Shown one piece after another: positions 1 to 11,691 of a stretch of DNA of 64,000 bases. Positions within the stretch are counted from its first letter, which is position 1. Every line of letters starts with the position of its first letter. Both the position numbers and the translations under genes were made by a program. The notes beneath the pieces are model-generated. The model searched no databases. It saw only the letters and a list, made by a program, of their open reading frames with translations, and was not told the DNA's origin. The DNA is from Prosapia bicincta (taxonomy: Eukaryota; Arthropoda; Insecta; Hemiptera; Cercopidae): positions 61,689,398-61,753,397 of the forward strand of contig JBAIZL010000006.1 in assembly GCA_036971475.1 (NCBI GenBank), written 5' to 3'.

Positions 1-345
1 AACTGTGTCGTTTGGGCAGTTTCCCGCCCCTACTTCACTGTCGCATTGCCCTTGGTTCACCCGGGAGGTGAGAGTAGCATTGTGAGGACTTAATTCCCAA
101 CTACCCCAGTCACCCCGGTCAGAGCACTCGGTTATTTCTACCAAGCCCAACCGGTTGACTGACGAGGAGGGATAATTCCTCACCTTTGAACCATAGCCTT
201 GGTCCAGGCCTGCATATTCAGAAACCTTCCGGAATCCTTATTCACAGGTAACCTACATTTCTGTAGGCCGTCCCACTATCCGCCACCTGTGGACCCGCCC
301 GGTTGCTCAGGCCAGCTTGCCGGGAAATTAGTTATTTACAACAGT
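1..345. other. GC-rich unclassified segment
   Basis: This segment is clearly richer in G and C than the AT-rich DNA that follows. It has no open frame of useful length on either strand. The abrupt composition change near 345 suggests the end of an inserted element or the edge of an unrecognised exon or promoter, but I see no terminal repeat, splice pair or protein motif to decide. Confidence 0.25.
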
Positions 346-1559
346 CTATTTTCTGTAAATAGTCTCTGAGTTCGAGGATGAAAAGAATTTTTGAAACGCG
401 CCTGAAGAAATTGTAGACGATTGTGGAATTTTATTCGTTTTATTATTAATTAGTAATTCATTTTATGAAGATAAAGTTTCTCATTTAAAACGGTTGCTGA
501 TTGGCCTTCTTTCGATAATCATGAATTGTGCGTGAACGAATGTGATTGACACTTAACACGACGAAAATAAACAACCATGCTTCCATCTGTGGGTAAATAA
601 GAGATTCATAAGTAAATTAAATTTAAGATTTATTGATTCTTTATTCGGCTTTGTTTTTCCGAAACCAGCTGTATTTAAATATTAAAAAATATATAAATCT
701 GTATATCTTAGTCTTTTTATATTACAGTTTTCATAATGAACTAATGGTTTGTATCGGATTGCAAGATGGAGTCTTGCCACTGTAGTAGCTTGCGCTAAGA
801 CTGACCTGCTTGCTCCATGTATCAAATATCGCCTCCCCCTTCACTAAGAAACATCCCCTATCGTCTCTTTCAACCCTCAACCCTCTACAAATGAGACGGA
901 AATCAAATGTGTGTGCAGTTCCTAAATTCATCGGACCGTTTCGTGACGCCTATTTTTTGATGTTTTAATGCTCCTCATGTGTGGCAAAGATTTAAAGGAG
1001 CCGTTATTCGGAGATGCTTTTGGACAGAACGAAAGCCGAAGTTGGATATGTTGAGGAGCAAATGGATACTGGGCTCTTTGGGCTTTCGGTAGAAACGTTT
1101 GATGTTGTCACTTAGCGAATATTACCAACGGAAGTTGAGTTTTTTATTGAATTTTAATCAACGTTAAACAAAAGCCCCTTTTGGGTTTTCATTGGTTAAA
1201 CAACTCAAGATGCTGTATTGATTTAAAAATTTAAGTCCAAAATGGTAAGAAAAATACTTTTTAAAATCTCAGGCCTACGTCAAAAATTTTCTTTTTTATT
1301 TATAGAACCACAGTAGGTTAGTTTTTTCTATTTAATTTCCCTTACAGCGTGTTTAAAAGGGCTTAAATTGCGTTGATTTCCTTCGAAAGATCTTTAACTA
1401 TATGTTTGTATCGATAAATTAATTCCCAAGAATGTAATATTTTAGAAATAAAAAAAACAATTTGAGAAATGGTTGTGCAATTTATGTATAGAAAGAAATT
1501 TTATCCATCAATCTACTAAACCTTCCCAATTAGTGGCGAAATGTTTGTGTAATATGAAT
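346..1559. other. AT-rich intergenic stretch, nothing recognised
   Basis: Nothing supportable is seen. A 66-codon minus-strand frame at 731-931 lies in a slightly GC-richer patch, but it has no recognisable motif or splice context. Confidence 0.5.
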
Positions 1560-1995
1560 AAATAATATTTAAAGTAAATTCGTAATTAAATAAGAATTTT
1601 TTTTCGTTTTAGTTACATTTTATTAAATAATTACAATTAATATAAATGAAGTAACATAGCCAACGCGTTAAAGTAGCTGTTCTACCACATAACCTGTAAC
1701 ATACATTTAGCAATTTTATGCTGTTTTATTTAAGCCAAATGGGACGAAATAACTATATTGCATACCTTGCCCCTTTTGTAAAAAGTTTTTCTCCTATATA
1801 AAACTTTAATTAATTTATTATATTTAATTGAAGAGTTAATATTTGAAAAAAATTTTTAACATCGAGTTTCATCCACTGCAAGTTTAAAAAAAGTTTTTTA
1901 ACTAGAGTGGATGAAAAAAAAGTATTTTATTACGATAAAAAATTTAAACAAGTATATACAGGGAGAGTGTGAACTAATCGAAGGAATTGAAAAAC
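1560..1995 (-). repeat. Dispersed repeat family X, copy 1 (reverse)
   Basis: Reverse-oriented copy of a repeat seen about 18 times in this window. Diagnostic blocks in order: the reversed tail (TTTAGTTACATTTTATTAAA), the CAGCTG-containing middle near 1675, the TTCGTCC-type block (here GGGACGAAATAACTATATTG, 1741-1760), and the head read in reverse near 1955-1985 (GAGAGTGTGAACTAATCGAA). No coding capacity. It could be a non-autonomous DNA transposon or Helitron relative; terminal inverted repeats are not evident. Confidence 0.75.
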
Positions 1996-2137
1996 TCAAC
2001 CAAATGGTTCCCATTAATATCCAGAAACTAGACATTTTCATATCACCTCTGTGTTTATCGTTTTCAGCGACTGATAATTCCCGTGATTTATAAGAAATTT
2101 TTAGGCAAACAATTCTATAATCTAAATTCGGAATGAT

Positions 2138-2143
<6 letters not shown>

Positions 2144-2176
<33 letters not shown>
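2144..2176 (+). repeat. Poly(A) tract
   Basis: Thirty-three consecutive A residues. It could be the 3' tail of a retroposed sequence, but no recognisable retroelement body precedes it. Confidence 0.9.
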
Positions 2177-2178
<2 letters not shown>

Positions 2179-2885
2179 TTAGACCAGAAAAATTAAAATT
2201 TTGGATCAGAAGATTATTAGTTAATATATTACTTTATTTATCAAAAGTTGTTTTTAAAACATTGCAAACGCCGTAGCCGTGATTCATAAAAGAGGTTGAT
2301 TTTTGAAGTATATTTCACTAATTTTTTATCTCCAAAACCTAGAAAGTGTTTTGGATCTGGATAACCTAAAAAGCAAGAAATAAAGTAAAAGCCCGCTAAA
2401 CTTCCGCCTAATGTTTACTAACCGACAAGTAAGGTTTAATGTTTTTGACACGACTAGTAATTGAATCTAATCCACCGTAGGCAATTCGCTTTAAACCTTT
2501 TGCGGTCTAGCCGACATTAATCTCAGAATGAAAAAACCATTCTCTGCTTATTATATTTCCTAATTTAGAGGTATTATTTTCCGTGTTGCCGTGAAACAAC
2601 AAAGCAAGCTGTGGTCGTGACTATGATAATATATTCGTGATTGTCGGGCGACAACTCGCGCATGCTCACAAGGTAGTCTGCGCAGGTCTCCACTGCCTAC
2701 TGTACAGTTAATTACCTCATATTACCTTATAGCCAGTAGCACGTACTGCTAGATAGGCTGAACAGATCCTGACGGCTGGCAACTTTATATTATGAGTCAA
2801 ATTCTTAAAACTACTAATGGCCAAATAAAATATATTCTCGGGGCTGTTGTTGCATAATCAGGACTGAGGTAGGTTTGACAGTTGG
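2177..2885. other. Unannotated AT-rich stretch
   Basis: No gene, RNA or repeat recognised. A mildly GC-richer patch around 2640-2780 has no coding signal. Confidence 0.5.
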
Positions 2886-4487
2886 CGATTTTATTACAGG
2901 GTTGTCATATTTCTCTCCGTGGTTTAAATTTTTAGCGGTGTTGCTATAGGCCTATGTGAAATGGACGACATTTTATTGCAAGGTTGTCATATTTCTCTCC
3001 TTAGTTAGAGTTTTCAACGATCTCGCTATAGGCTATGTGAATTGGACGACATTTTATTGCAAGAGTGTCATATTTCTCTCCCTGGTTTGAATTTTCAACG
3101 GTCTCGCTATAGGCCTATGTGAAATGGACGACATTTTATTGCAAGGTTGTCATATTTCTCTCCTTAGTTAGAGTTTTCAACGATCTTGCTATAGGCTATG
3201 TGAATTGGACGACATTTTATTGGAAGAGTGTCATATTTCTCTCCCTGGTTTGAATTTTCAACGGTCTCGCTATAGGCTATGTGAATTGGACGACATTTTA
3301 TTGCAAGAGTGTCATATTTCTCTCCCTGGTTTGAATTTTCAACGGTCTTGCTATAGGCTATGTGAAATGAACGACATTTTATTGCAAGAGTGTCATATTT
3401 CTCTCCCTGGTTTGAATTTTCAACGGTCTCGCTATAGGCTATGTGAATTGGACGACATTTTATTGCAAGAGTGTCATATTTCTCTCCCTGGTTTGAATTT
3501 TCAACGGTCTTGCTATAGGCTATGTGAAATGAACGACATATTATTGCAAGGTTGTCAAATTTCTCTCCCTGGTTGGAATTTTCAACGGTCTTGCTATAGG
3601 CTATGTGAATTGGACGACATTTTATTGCAAGAGTGTCATATTTCTCTCCCTGGTTTGAATTTTCAACGGTCTTGCTATAGGCTATGTGAAATGAACGACA
3701 TTTTATTGCAAGGTTGTCAAATTTCTCTCCCTGGTTGGAATTTTCAACGGTCTTGCTATAGGCTATGTGAAATGAACGACATTTTATTGCAAGGTTGTCA
3801 AATTTCTCTCCCTGATTTGAATTTTCAACGGTCTTGCTATAGGCTATGTGAAATGAACGACATTTTATTGCAAGGTTGTCAAATTTCTCTCCCTGGTTTG
3901 AATTTTCAACGGTCTCGCTATAGGCTATGTGAATTGGACGACATTTTATTGGAAGAGTGTCATATTTCTCTCCCTGGTTCGAATTTTCAACGGTATCGCT
4001 ATAGGCTATGTGAATTGGACGACATTTTATTGCAAGGTTGTCATATTTCTCTCCCTGGTTTGAATTTTCAACGGTCTTGCTATAGGCTATGTGAAATGAA
4101 CGACATTTTATTGCAAGGTTGTCAAATTTCTCTCCCTGGTTTGAATTTTCAACGGTCTTGCTATAGGCTATGTGAAATGCACGACATTTTATTGCAAGGT
4201 TGTCATATTTCTCTCCTTGGTTTGAATTTTTGGTAGTGTTACTATATGTGAAATGCACGTTTTATTGAAGGGTTGTCATATTTATCCCCCTGGTTGAATT
4301 CTTTGCGTTATTGCTATATGTGAAATGCATGACATTTTTTTAGCAGGGTTGTCATATTTCTCTCCCTGTTTTGAATCCTTACCGGCGTTGCTATATGTGA
4401 AATGCATGACATTTTTTTAGCAGGGTTGTCATATTTCTCTCCCTGGTTTGAATTTTGGCGGTGTTACTATATGTGAAATGCATGACG
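2886..4487. repeat. 81-bp tandem minisatellite, about 20 copies
   Basis: Direct tandem repeats with an 81-bp period (for example GTGAATTGG at 3200 and again at 3281). Units come in at least two types that differ at fixed spots (GAATTGGAC or GAAATGAAC; CAAGAGTGTCAT or CAAGGTTGTCAA; TCTCGC or TCTTGC). The last copies, after about 4200, are shorter and degenerate. Because 81 is a multiple of three, long frames stay open on both strands (plus 3205-4236, minus 3164-4258). The unit variants are mostly amino-acid changing, so these frames look like repeat artefacts and not genes. Confidence 0.95.
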
Positions 4488-6330
4488 TAGTATGTTGTTT
4501 TGATATTTTAATCTGCCTAATATTTTTAATATGCTATTAGGTTTAACACCTGTTTGTATTTGTTAGATACGGGTAAGTACATCTAACGCAAAACAGAGTA
4601 TGTCAATGGCGATGGGATTATTCTCTCTTTTTCTTTTGTCAGGCATTTGTGTATGAATGAAAACCACGTAAACGAAACATTTTCATTTAGCCTACAAAAT
4701 ATAATATGCATAAGTATTCTGTTACAAACAATAGGCTCATACAAAATATAACAGCTGTAGATTTGTCTCTGTGACTCGTCATCCTTGTTCTTCAAACCAA
4801 CATTTAAGAATATTATTTTTTAGTAATTCTGAAAAGTGAGGTTATGGATGGATCTCGAATGAATGGGAAATTGTTTTAAGTAAAAATATCAGTTCATTCC
4901 TAAATACGAAAAATTATTAGTTCGCCTTCTCTCTTTTTTAGAAAAAGTCTGAATCCTAAAATAATTATGTAAACTTGAAAATTGTAGTTATATTTTTCCA
5001 TCCCCCAACTTGGACATTGTTTTCAGGCTTGTAAGTCAACAAAACTATTCAGAGAACGAAATTATCTCACCATTATAATTGTAAGTTTACATTAATTTAA
5101 AAGCCAAAATATATTTACCTCTCTTATACCAAATGAAGGCAAAGATTCTTCCAGCTTATTACTATATCAAGTTACTTAAAACCAAATTTCAAAATATTTA
5201 CGCTCGTATCTACCAAGGGCTGCCAATAAATCGATTGGTTCCGCTAGAAGTTAGAAACGAAAGAACGAAAAAAAAGTACACATTAATTTTAAAAACTCTT
5301 TTCAAATGCCACAAGCTCAGAGAACCAGAAGGTACATTGATATACATAACCAACATACTTTAATACTGTTAATTCTACATGCTTACTGATGTCGATACTG
5401 TTCACTGAATGATACAGATATCGCTCGACGATTTAGAAGGCTTTGCACGGTGTATCGGTGTTCCTTAATGATTTAGAAGGCTTTCTGTATCAGGTGTGGT
5501 AACTCAATCCAGAGCCAAATCCCAGGCCTGCCATCTGTTGCTAGCTGTAGGCAACCAATCGCGTGAAAGCTTCGGTAAATCATAACCGATAACCGGATCG
5601 GATCGGACGATGCGTTAATCGGTCAGGCGCGGAACAGAATTTCGGTCCAATTATTTGCTGTCCAGTTTGCAATAATCCAAATTAGGTTTACTTTCGCATA
5701 CAGCTTTTGCTTGCTTGTAAACTTTATAGAATATAGCAGTGCAAAATGAGCGCATAATTAATTTCTCACTTTTAGAATTAAATTATTATTAACAAGAAAG
5801 CGTGACCTTGATATCTGTTTCCTATTCTTGTCAATCACCTTAATTAAAATTCTTGTTTTCTGTATAACTTTTGTACAGTCACTGGCTAGCAAAGATAAAA
5901 TAATAGACCTATATATATTTATTTTTATTGATTTATCAATTTTTGTGATGTGAGTAGTAAAGCACATATTTTATATTTCTTATTAACCCCCTTTTCTGAC
6001 TAATTTTTTTACTCTACGCTGCTCTTAGATAAGAGCAAACAAAATTGTAACCTTTCACTTAGGTAACTATATTTCATTAAATTTTGTCATTTTATATTTG
6101 AAAACTAATTTTTCATCTTTAATTAATACTTTTAAACAAAAAGAACTGTACCAGTTTCCCTAAATAACACGGATTGAATTGTTCTAAACAAAGACGTAAC
6201 GTTAGAACTGTTGAATTCGATTAATCGAATTAATGCATTACAATTGTAATCGATTTTTACTTTGCAGCGTGAAACGGAATAAAGTAATTAGGTACGCTGC
6301 TGATCTAGACAGGAATTGTTTCTTAAGACT
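4488..6330. other. Unannotated AT-rich stretch
   Basis: No gene or repeat recognised. Short open frames (4583-4795 minus, 5133-5363 plus, 5758-5967 minus) show no motif, and their composition matches the surroundings. A GC-richer patch at 5400-5640 is unexplained. Confidence 0.45.
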
Positions 6331-6720
6331 ATTGTTTTCACTCTACAACACAGATCAAATGTAGTGTTGTAGATGTGTTTGTGTGTCTCATAAATATTGT
6401 TTTCGCTCTACAACACAAATCAAATGTAGTGTTGTAGATGTGTTTGTGTATTTCATAACTATTGTTTTCATTCTACAACACAGATCAAATATAGTGTTAT
6501 AGATGTGTTTGTGTGTCTCATAAATATTGTTTTCACTCTACAACACAGATCAAATGTAGTGTTGTAGATGTGTTTGTGTATTTCATAACTATTGTTTTCA
6601 CTCTACAACACAGATCAAATGTAGTGTTGTAGATGTGTTTGTGTGTCTCATAAATATTGTTTTCACTCTACAACACAGATCAAATGTAGTGTTGTAGATG
6701 TGTTTGTGTCTTTCGTCTGT
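6331..6720. repeat. 65-bp tandem repeat, 6 copies, hairpin unit
   Basis: Copies start at 6331, 6396, 6461, 6526, 6591 and 6656. Alternate copies differ at the joint (TGTGTCTCATAAAT or TGTATTTCATAACT), which makes a 130-bp higher-order unit. Each unit contains the inverted repeat TCTACAACAC and GTGTTGTAGA separated by 12 bases, a potential 10-bp hairpin. Confidence 0.95.
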
Positions 6721-7255
6721 GCGTTGACATTTTAAGTCTTAAGTGAGCGTGATTGAGGAAAAATTAAGTGTGTTTGTGTATTTCATCTGTGCGTTGACAT
6801 TTTAAATCTTAAGCGACTATAATTTGAAGGAAACTGATGTGCGTTTGTGTATTTCATCAGTGCGTTGACATCCTAAATAAGTCAGCAAACTGGAGGAAAA
6901 ATTACGCGCGTTTGTGTATTTCATCTGTGCGTTGATATTATAAATCTTGAGCAACTAAATTTTGAGGAAAACTGATGTACGTTTGTGTATTTCAACTGTG
7001 CGTTGACAGTTTAAATCTTGAGCGACTAAATTTTAGGGAAAACTTATGTGCGTTTGTGTATTTCATCGATGCGTTGACATTCTAAATAATAGTCAGTAAG
7101 ATGGAGGAAAAATTTCGTGCATTTGTGTTTTTCATCTATGAGTTGTCATTTTAAATCTTCAACGAGTAAGATTGAGGAAAACTGTATGCGTTTGTATATT
7201 TCATCTGTGCGTTGACATCTTAAATCTTGAGCGAGTAAGATGATGAAAAACTGAT
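6696..7255. repeat. Degenerate tandem array, unit about 69 bp, 8 copies
   Basis: Each unit carries GTTTGTGTATTTCATCTGTG, then GCGTTGACAT, then a variable A-rich tail with GAGGAAAA. The leading TGTTTGTGTATTTCAT is shared with the 65-bp array directly upstream, so the two arrays are joined through a common segment. Two unit types alternate in part: one with AAATCTTGAGCGACTAA, one with AAATAA-GTCAG. Confidence 0.85.
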
Positions 7256-8117
7256 GATTTAGTTTACAATAAATCAAGCAATTTATCGCTGCAAGGAGTT
7301 TATCATTATTGTATATACGTATAAATTTGCTTTTATTATTTTTTTAAAATTCCCACATTTTTTAACGGTATTTAAATTACAAAATTGCTTATGAAGGCCC
7401 TAAAGTTTTAAAATAATGGAGTCCTATTAAAATGAAATACTTTACAGATAGAATTCCTGATTTTAAAAACAATTTTAATGAAGAGGTTAAAATTAAATTC
7501 GAACTACTCGATTAAACCGGTTCCGATTTGGTATGTTCGGATCCTGGTCGATCCCAATAAAATATAAATTGGTTAAAAAACTAGTTTTTACCAAGTATGA
7601 AGAAAAAATTGGCACCAACTCCGAACCTCGTGGCAGCCCATTACCCACAGATGTCTCGCAGATCTCCTTAACGAGGCGAATCTGTGCGTTCTTCGCCGCT
7701 CCGTCTTCCTAATAACTGTGGGCAAACACAAGAAACTTGTAATGGCTGTTTATACTGACAGCGCCCGATGCATAAACATTCCCACACTTTAGAGGGAAAT
7801 GCATCATACAAAAAGTGTTTATATTGTGACATGGACGTCGTTCTGTTTAAAGAGATGTAATTATCTTTCTCATTTTAGGGTGAGGCAAATATTTCAACGT
7901 TGTAAATGTTAACAGGGTTAACCCTATTTCTGGGAGAAGTGGCAGTGTTTCTCGGTCCTGGTATTCGCCACATTAACACATTAAGTGGCCAAAAACCGTA
8001 TATACACGTAAAGTATACACATGTTTATATATTCAGTTTCAGGGACCGTATGTATAATTTATGTTATACATAATGTCACTTCTATTGCATTTTGCGTCGC
8101 TCTCTGCCTCCATGCTT
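7256..8117. other. Unannotated stretch
   Basis: Nothing recognised. The patch 7620-7720 is moderately GC-rich but has no open frame of note. Confidence 0.45.
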
Positions 8118-8925
8118 TCATATTGTAGCAGTGTTCCACCAATAAGTTCCTTTCACGTATGGATATATTGATGGTTTCTCCCTCAAGTTAGTCTGGTTCT
8201 TCCCTTTCTTCTTCTCTCCGGAAGCGTCCATTCCATAGCAACTGTCGGTAATCTTCCCTCCGACATCCTCTTTACGTGTCCCAACCATATCAGCTGCCAC
8301 CAATAAGTTCCTTTCACGTATGGATATATTGATGGTTTCTCCCTCAAGTTAGTCTGGTTCTTCCCTTTCTTCTTCTCTCCGGTCGCGTCCATTCCATAGC
8401 AACTGTCGGTAATCTTCCCTCCGACATCCTCTTTACGTGTCCCAACCATATCAGCTGTCTCCTCTGATTCTCCTCTACGACTGTCTCCTTCTTCTCTATC
8501 ATGTCTTCTTTCATTTGTCCTATATTCTCGTCTAGATATTTGACATGATCTCCTAAGAGCGTCTATTTCTACAGCCTTAATCTTGCTCTTGTCTGCTTGA
8601 GACATTACCCACGTTTCTTCCCCGTTCGTCAATATACTATTTACTATGATGTTATATATTCATTTTTTCCGTCCTCTTATTATTTCTTCCCTCCACCATA
8701 TCCATTCAATCTTTTTTTACTGCTCTTCGTCCCTGTTCTACTTTAGGTTTTATGTTGTATTTTTCTTTACCATCCTTTGTTATTTCCACACCTAGGTACT
8801 GTAATTGTATTTGTCGCAGATTTTGAATTCTTCGCCCCACACCAAATTAGTCTCCATGGGGTTTCCAATGCACATATACTTTGTCTTATCCATTTTGATT
8901 TGCAAGTCTCTTTTTTCGTATTTAT
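8118..8925 (-). mobile_element. Broken LINE ORF2 C-terminus (non-LTR retrotransposon)
   Basis: Read on the minus strand, 8925 to 8640 gives a reverse-transcriptase 3' segment with LQIKMDKTKYMCIGNPME, then CDKYNYLGVEITKDG. After a gap comes ETWVMSQADKSKIKAVEID and RRSCQISRREYRTNE, then QLIWLGHVKRMSEGRLP and MEWTLPERRRKGRTRL. This order matches the end of the reverse-transcriptase ORF of a LINE type common in insects. The frame is interrupted by shifts and a 161-bp internal duplication, and the N-terminal polymerase domains are absent, so it is a dead 5'-truncated copy. Family assignment comes from memory of these motifs, not from a search. Confidence 0.85.
8136..8457. repeat. 161-bp direct duplication inside the LINE remnant
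   Basis: The segment starting CCACCAATAAGTTCC at 8136 recurs at 8297 and is almost identical over 161 bp. Since 161 is not a multiple of three, the duplication shifts the LINE frame. The copies differ by very few bases, so it is recent compared with the decay of the LINE. Confidence 0.95.
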
Positions 8926-9534
8926 ATTAACGATTTGAATATTATTTGTAAGTTATGAATAGCACATTTTGGGGTAAGTACCCGCAAGCTTCCTATCTCG
9001 TGCCGCGCAGCGTAGTGGCACGGTTCTTCACATCTGTGGTGTCACAGTGGTTTCCGATTTAACTCGGCCATTCTCGCATTAAATTACTGTGGTGGAACTG
9101 TCTTGAGAGCAATAACTTGCAATATACAGTGTAATCAGGGCGTGGTTGTCTTGGGACGATGAGGGGATGATCTACCGACCATTGACCGGAACTTCGTCTT
9201 CGTACGTCCTGTATAGGCCTACATTCCCTGTTTATAAAATATTAACTGAATTTTTTATTTTTAAAAAAATACATATACTCTTTTTGTTTCATATGTTGTG
9301 ACGATATAGTATTTCCATGTATTGTATACCTTATTAAATTTTTATTTTTATTTATTTGTCGATTAAAATTAGCTATTGTTATTGATTGATTCTAGCGTTT
9401 TGTGTATAAAGAGTAAATATAATGAATTACTAGTAGTGTTTCTCGTATAAAATAATCTTCTGTGTGCGTGAGGAAAAATAATCTTTTGTGTGCGTGCGCT
9501 CGCGTGTATGTTTGTTGCTTTGCGAGTGCATATG

Positions 9535-9535
<1 letters not shown>
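8926..9535. other. Unannotated stretch
   Basis: No gene recognised. 8960-9210 is GC-richer than its surroundings and may be further transposon debris. Confidence 0.4.
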
Positions 9536-9627
<92 letters not shown>

Positions 9628-9678
9628 CGTGTGTGTGCGTGCGTGTGTGTGCGTGTGCGTGTGCGTGTGTGTGTGTGT
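9536..9678. repeat. (TG)n microsatellite
   Basis: About 100 bp of pure TG followed by a TG tract interrupted by CG steps. All open frames here (poly Cys-Val, poly Thr-His) are artefacts. Confidence 0.98.
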
Positions 9679-9762
9679 AAAAGAATATTAGCTTTAATTG
9701 TGTTGAAAAGAAAAAGGCAAAAGTCATACTTACAATAAATATATAAGGATATTATTTTCGTC

Positions 9763-9822
<60 letters not shown>

Positions 9823-9904
9823 TATAATGATATGTTTTCTTGTAATATATTTAATAATTTAAAAACATTTCAAAAACAAGAATACTTTTAATGCATATAT
9901 TATT

Positions 9905-9948
9905 CAAAGCTTTTCGTCGATAAAACAGTACCAGCATCTTCAGGAAAA
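9905..9948 (-). ncRNA. Hammerhead-like motif, locus A left arm
   Basis: Minus strand: CTGAAGA box (9943-9937), one T, helix II strand GCTGG, a loop, strand TCGAC, then GAAA (9915-9912) and self-complementary AAGCTT followed by T. Helix II has a C-A mismatch where the right arm pairs C-G, so this arm is probably weaker. The box pattern CUGANGA plus GAAA is the catalytic core of hammerhead ribozymes; the extra base before helix II is a departure from the textbook form. Confidence 0.5.
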
Positions 9949-10030
9949 TAATTATCTAACAAAATATTTTTACAAAAATTCTTGTAAAAATTTACAAACA
10001 TTTTTGTAAAAATATTTTGTTAGGTAATTA

Positions 10031-10075
10031 TTTTCCTGAAGATGCTGGTACTGTTTTATCGGCGAAAAGCTTTGA
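10031..10075 (+). ncRNA. Hammerhead-like motif, locus A right arm
   Basis: CTGAAGA (10036-10042), one T, helix II GCTGG (10044-10048) with TCGGC (10059-10063), then GAAA (10064-10067), AAGCTT and a following T in the cleavage-site position. Helix I can form between ATTATT..C upstream and GAATAAT downstream with a two-base bulge. Cleavage activity is inferred, not shown. Confidence 0.6.
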
Positions 10076-10125
10076 ATAATAATATATGCATTAAAAGTAT
10101 TCTTGTTTTTGAAATGTTTTAAATT

Positions 10126-10178
<53 letters not shown>

Positions 10179-10180
<2 letters not shown>

Positions 10181-10954
10181 GCGTACAATATATTTGATTA
10201 CCCATACAAATATATATTCACAATTTTATATACATACAGTGGTTCCCAATCTTTTTCATAAACTGTATTCTGGATTTATTGTTATTATTTATTTATTATG
10301 TAACCTAACTTGCTATATGATTAATATCACCGTAGCATACAAATATTCATTTGTTCCTCACTCTCTAATAAACAACTTTCTCTCGCCTTAACTAGTACAC
10401 TAATATTTTCACTTTATGTGTTTTGTTTACACTAGAGTAATCACAAAAATATATTATAGCTCTGGGTTTCATCATATATTTTTATCCACATTTTTACTAC
10501 ATAATACTTCAATATAGTCAGTATTCACTGAAACCCTGAAGGAAAATTTATTAGTAATTTAAATTTGGATATTATAATTTCTAACAACTTATTACATTTG
10601 TATTTTTTCGAAACAATTTTCTTCATTTTTTTGTACTTATAAATTCGTCTTGCCATGAGATTTAAAACTCGCTTTAACCACCATACTGCATCTGCAGTAC
10701 CTATATAGGCAAATGTGTGTGCAGCAGATATAGGTTTTTATATCGCCAATTTTTTTCGTGTAAATATCTAAAGCCGTTTGTGGCCAGTTAGTGTTCTCTG
10801 TCGAAGTGTAGGCCTACGGCAATGCACCAACACAAGCTTTGTTGGCATTACTAATTCTGGGAAATAATGTAAGTAATAACGTTCCGAGAATGAAAACAGT
10901 TCCGCGATCTATAAAATTATTTCGTAACAGCTGTCCATTAAATCAAAAAGATTA
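10179..10954. other. AT-rich stretch with a possible hAT end fragment
   Basis: CAGTGGTTCCCAATCTTTTT at 10239 resembles the terminal inverted repeat of some hAT transposons, but no matching opposite end or 8-bp duplication was found. Nothing else is recognised. Confidence 0.3.
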
Positions 10955-10979
10955 TTCAGTGCCTTCTATTAGTTCACAT

Positions 10980-11204
<225 letters not shown>

Positions 11205-11247
<43 letters not shown>

Positions 11248-11521
11248 TATGGTGATATGTTTTCTTGTAATATAGTTAATAAATTAAAAATATTTCATAA
11301 ACAAGAATACTTTTAATGAATATATTTATTCAAGCTTTTCGCCGATAAAATAGTATCAGCATCTTCAGGAAAATAATTATCTAATAAAATCTAAATAATT
11401 ATCTAAAAAGATTTTATTAGGTAATTATTTTCCTGAAGATGCTGATACTATTTTATCGGCGAAAAGCTTGAATAAATATATTCATTAAAAGTATTCTTGT
11501 TTATGAAATATTTTTAATTTA

Positions 11522-11568
<47 letters not shown>
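11205..11568. mobile_element. TA-flanked palindrome with two hammerhead-like motifs (locus C)
   Basis: (TA)n at 11205-11242 and 11527-11568 enclose inverted arms meeting near 11395. The outer part matches locus A. Both arms have CTGAAGA, helix II GCTGA with TCGGC, and GAAA (left: 11368-11362 and 11340-11337 minus; right: 11433-11439 and 11461-11464 plus). After AAGCTT the next base is G, where other loci have T, so the expected cleavage-site base is missing in both arms. Confidence 0.65.
11428..11474 (+). ncRNA. Hammerhead-like motif, locus C right arm
   Basis: CTGAAGA, helix II GCTGA paired with TCGGC (A-U where locus A has G-U), GAAA, AAGCTT. The base after helix III is G instead of U, C or A, so activity is doubtful. 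A mirror copy is at 11329-11372 on the minus strand. Confidence 0.5.
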
Positions 11569-11572
<4 letters not shown>

Positions 11573-11691
11573 AAGAACCAAGTCTAAATACAAATACAAG
11601 AATTATAATTGAATTTACAATTCAAAGCTTTTCGTTTTCTAACAGTACCAACATCATCATGGTTCTTTATTAATACACAAGAATACATATT

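Larger units (their letters stand above)
9767..10178. mobile_element. TA-flanked palindromic element with two hammerhead-like motifs (locus A)
   Basis: A (TA)n tract (to about 9818) is followed by two inverted arms of about 125 bp (left about 9858-9980, right about 10000-10123) around a short spacer, then a second (TA)n tract (10131-10178). Each arm carries a hammerhead-ribozyme-like core facing outward (separate entries). Outer arm sequence (AAAACAAGAATACTTTTAAT and its complement) is shared with loci at 11.3, 46.3 and 56.8 kb. Hammerhead motifs and inverted arrangements are known for Penelope-like retroelements, but no coding part is present here, so assignment to that class is inference. 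Confidence 0.7.

Noticed and set aside
3164..4258. 364- and 343-codon open frames on opposite strands
   Set aside because: Products of an 81-bp tandem array whose period is a multiple of three; unit differences are mostly amino-acid changing.
9369..9764. Thr-His and Cys-Val repeat frames, also at 40366-40893
   Set aside because: Translations of (TG)n microsatellites.
10239..10260. CAGTGGTTCCCAATCTTTTT as a hAT end
   Set aside because: No partner inverted end or 8-bp duplication found.
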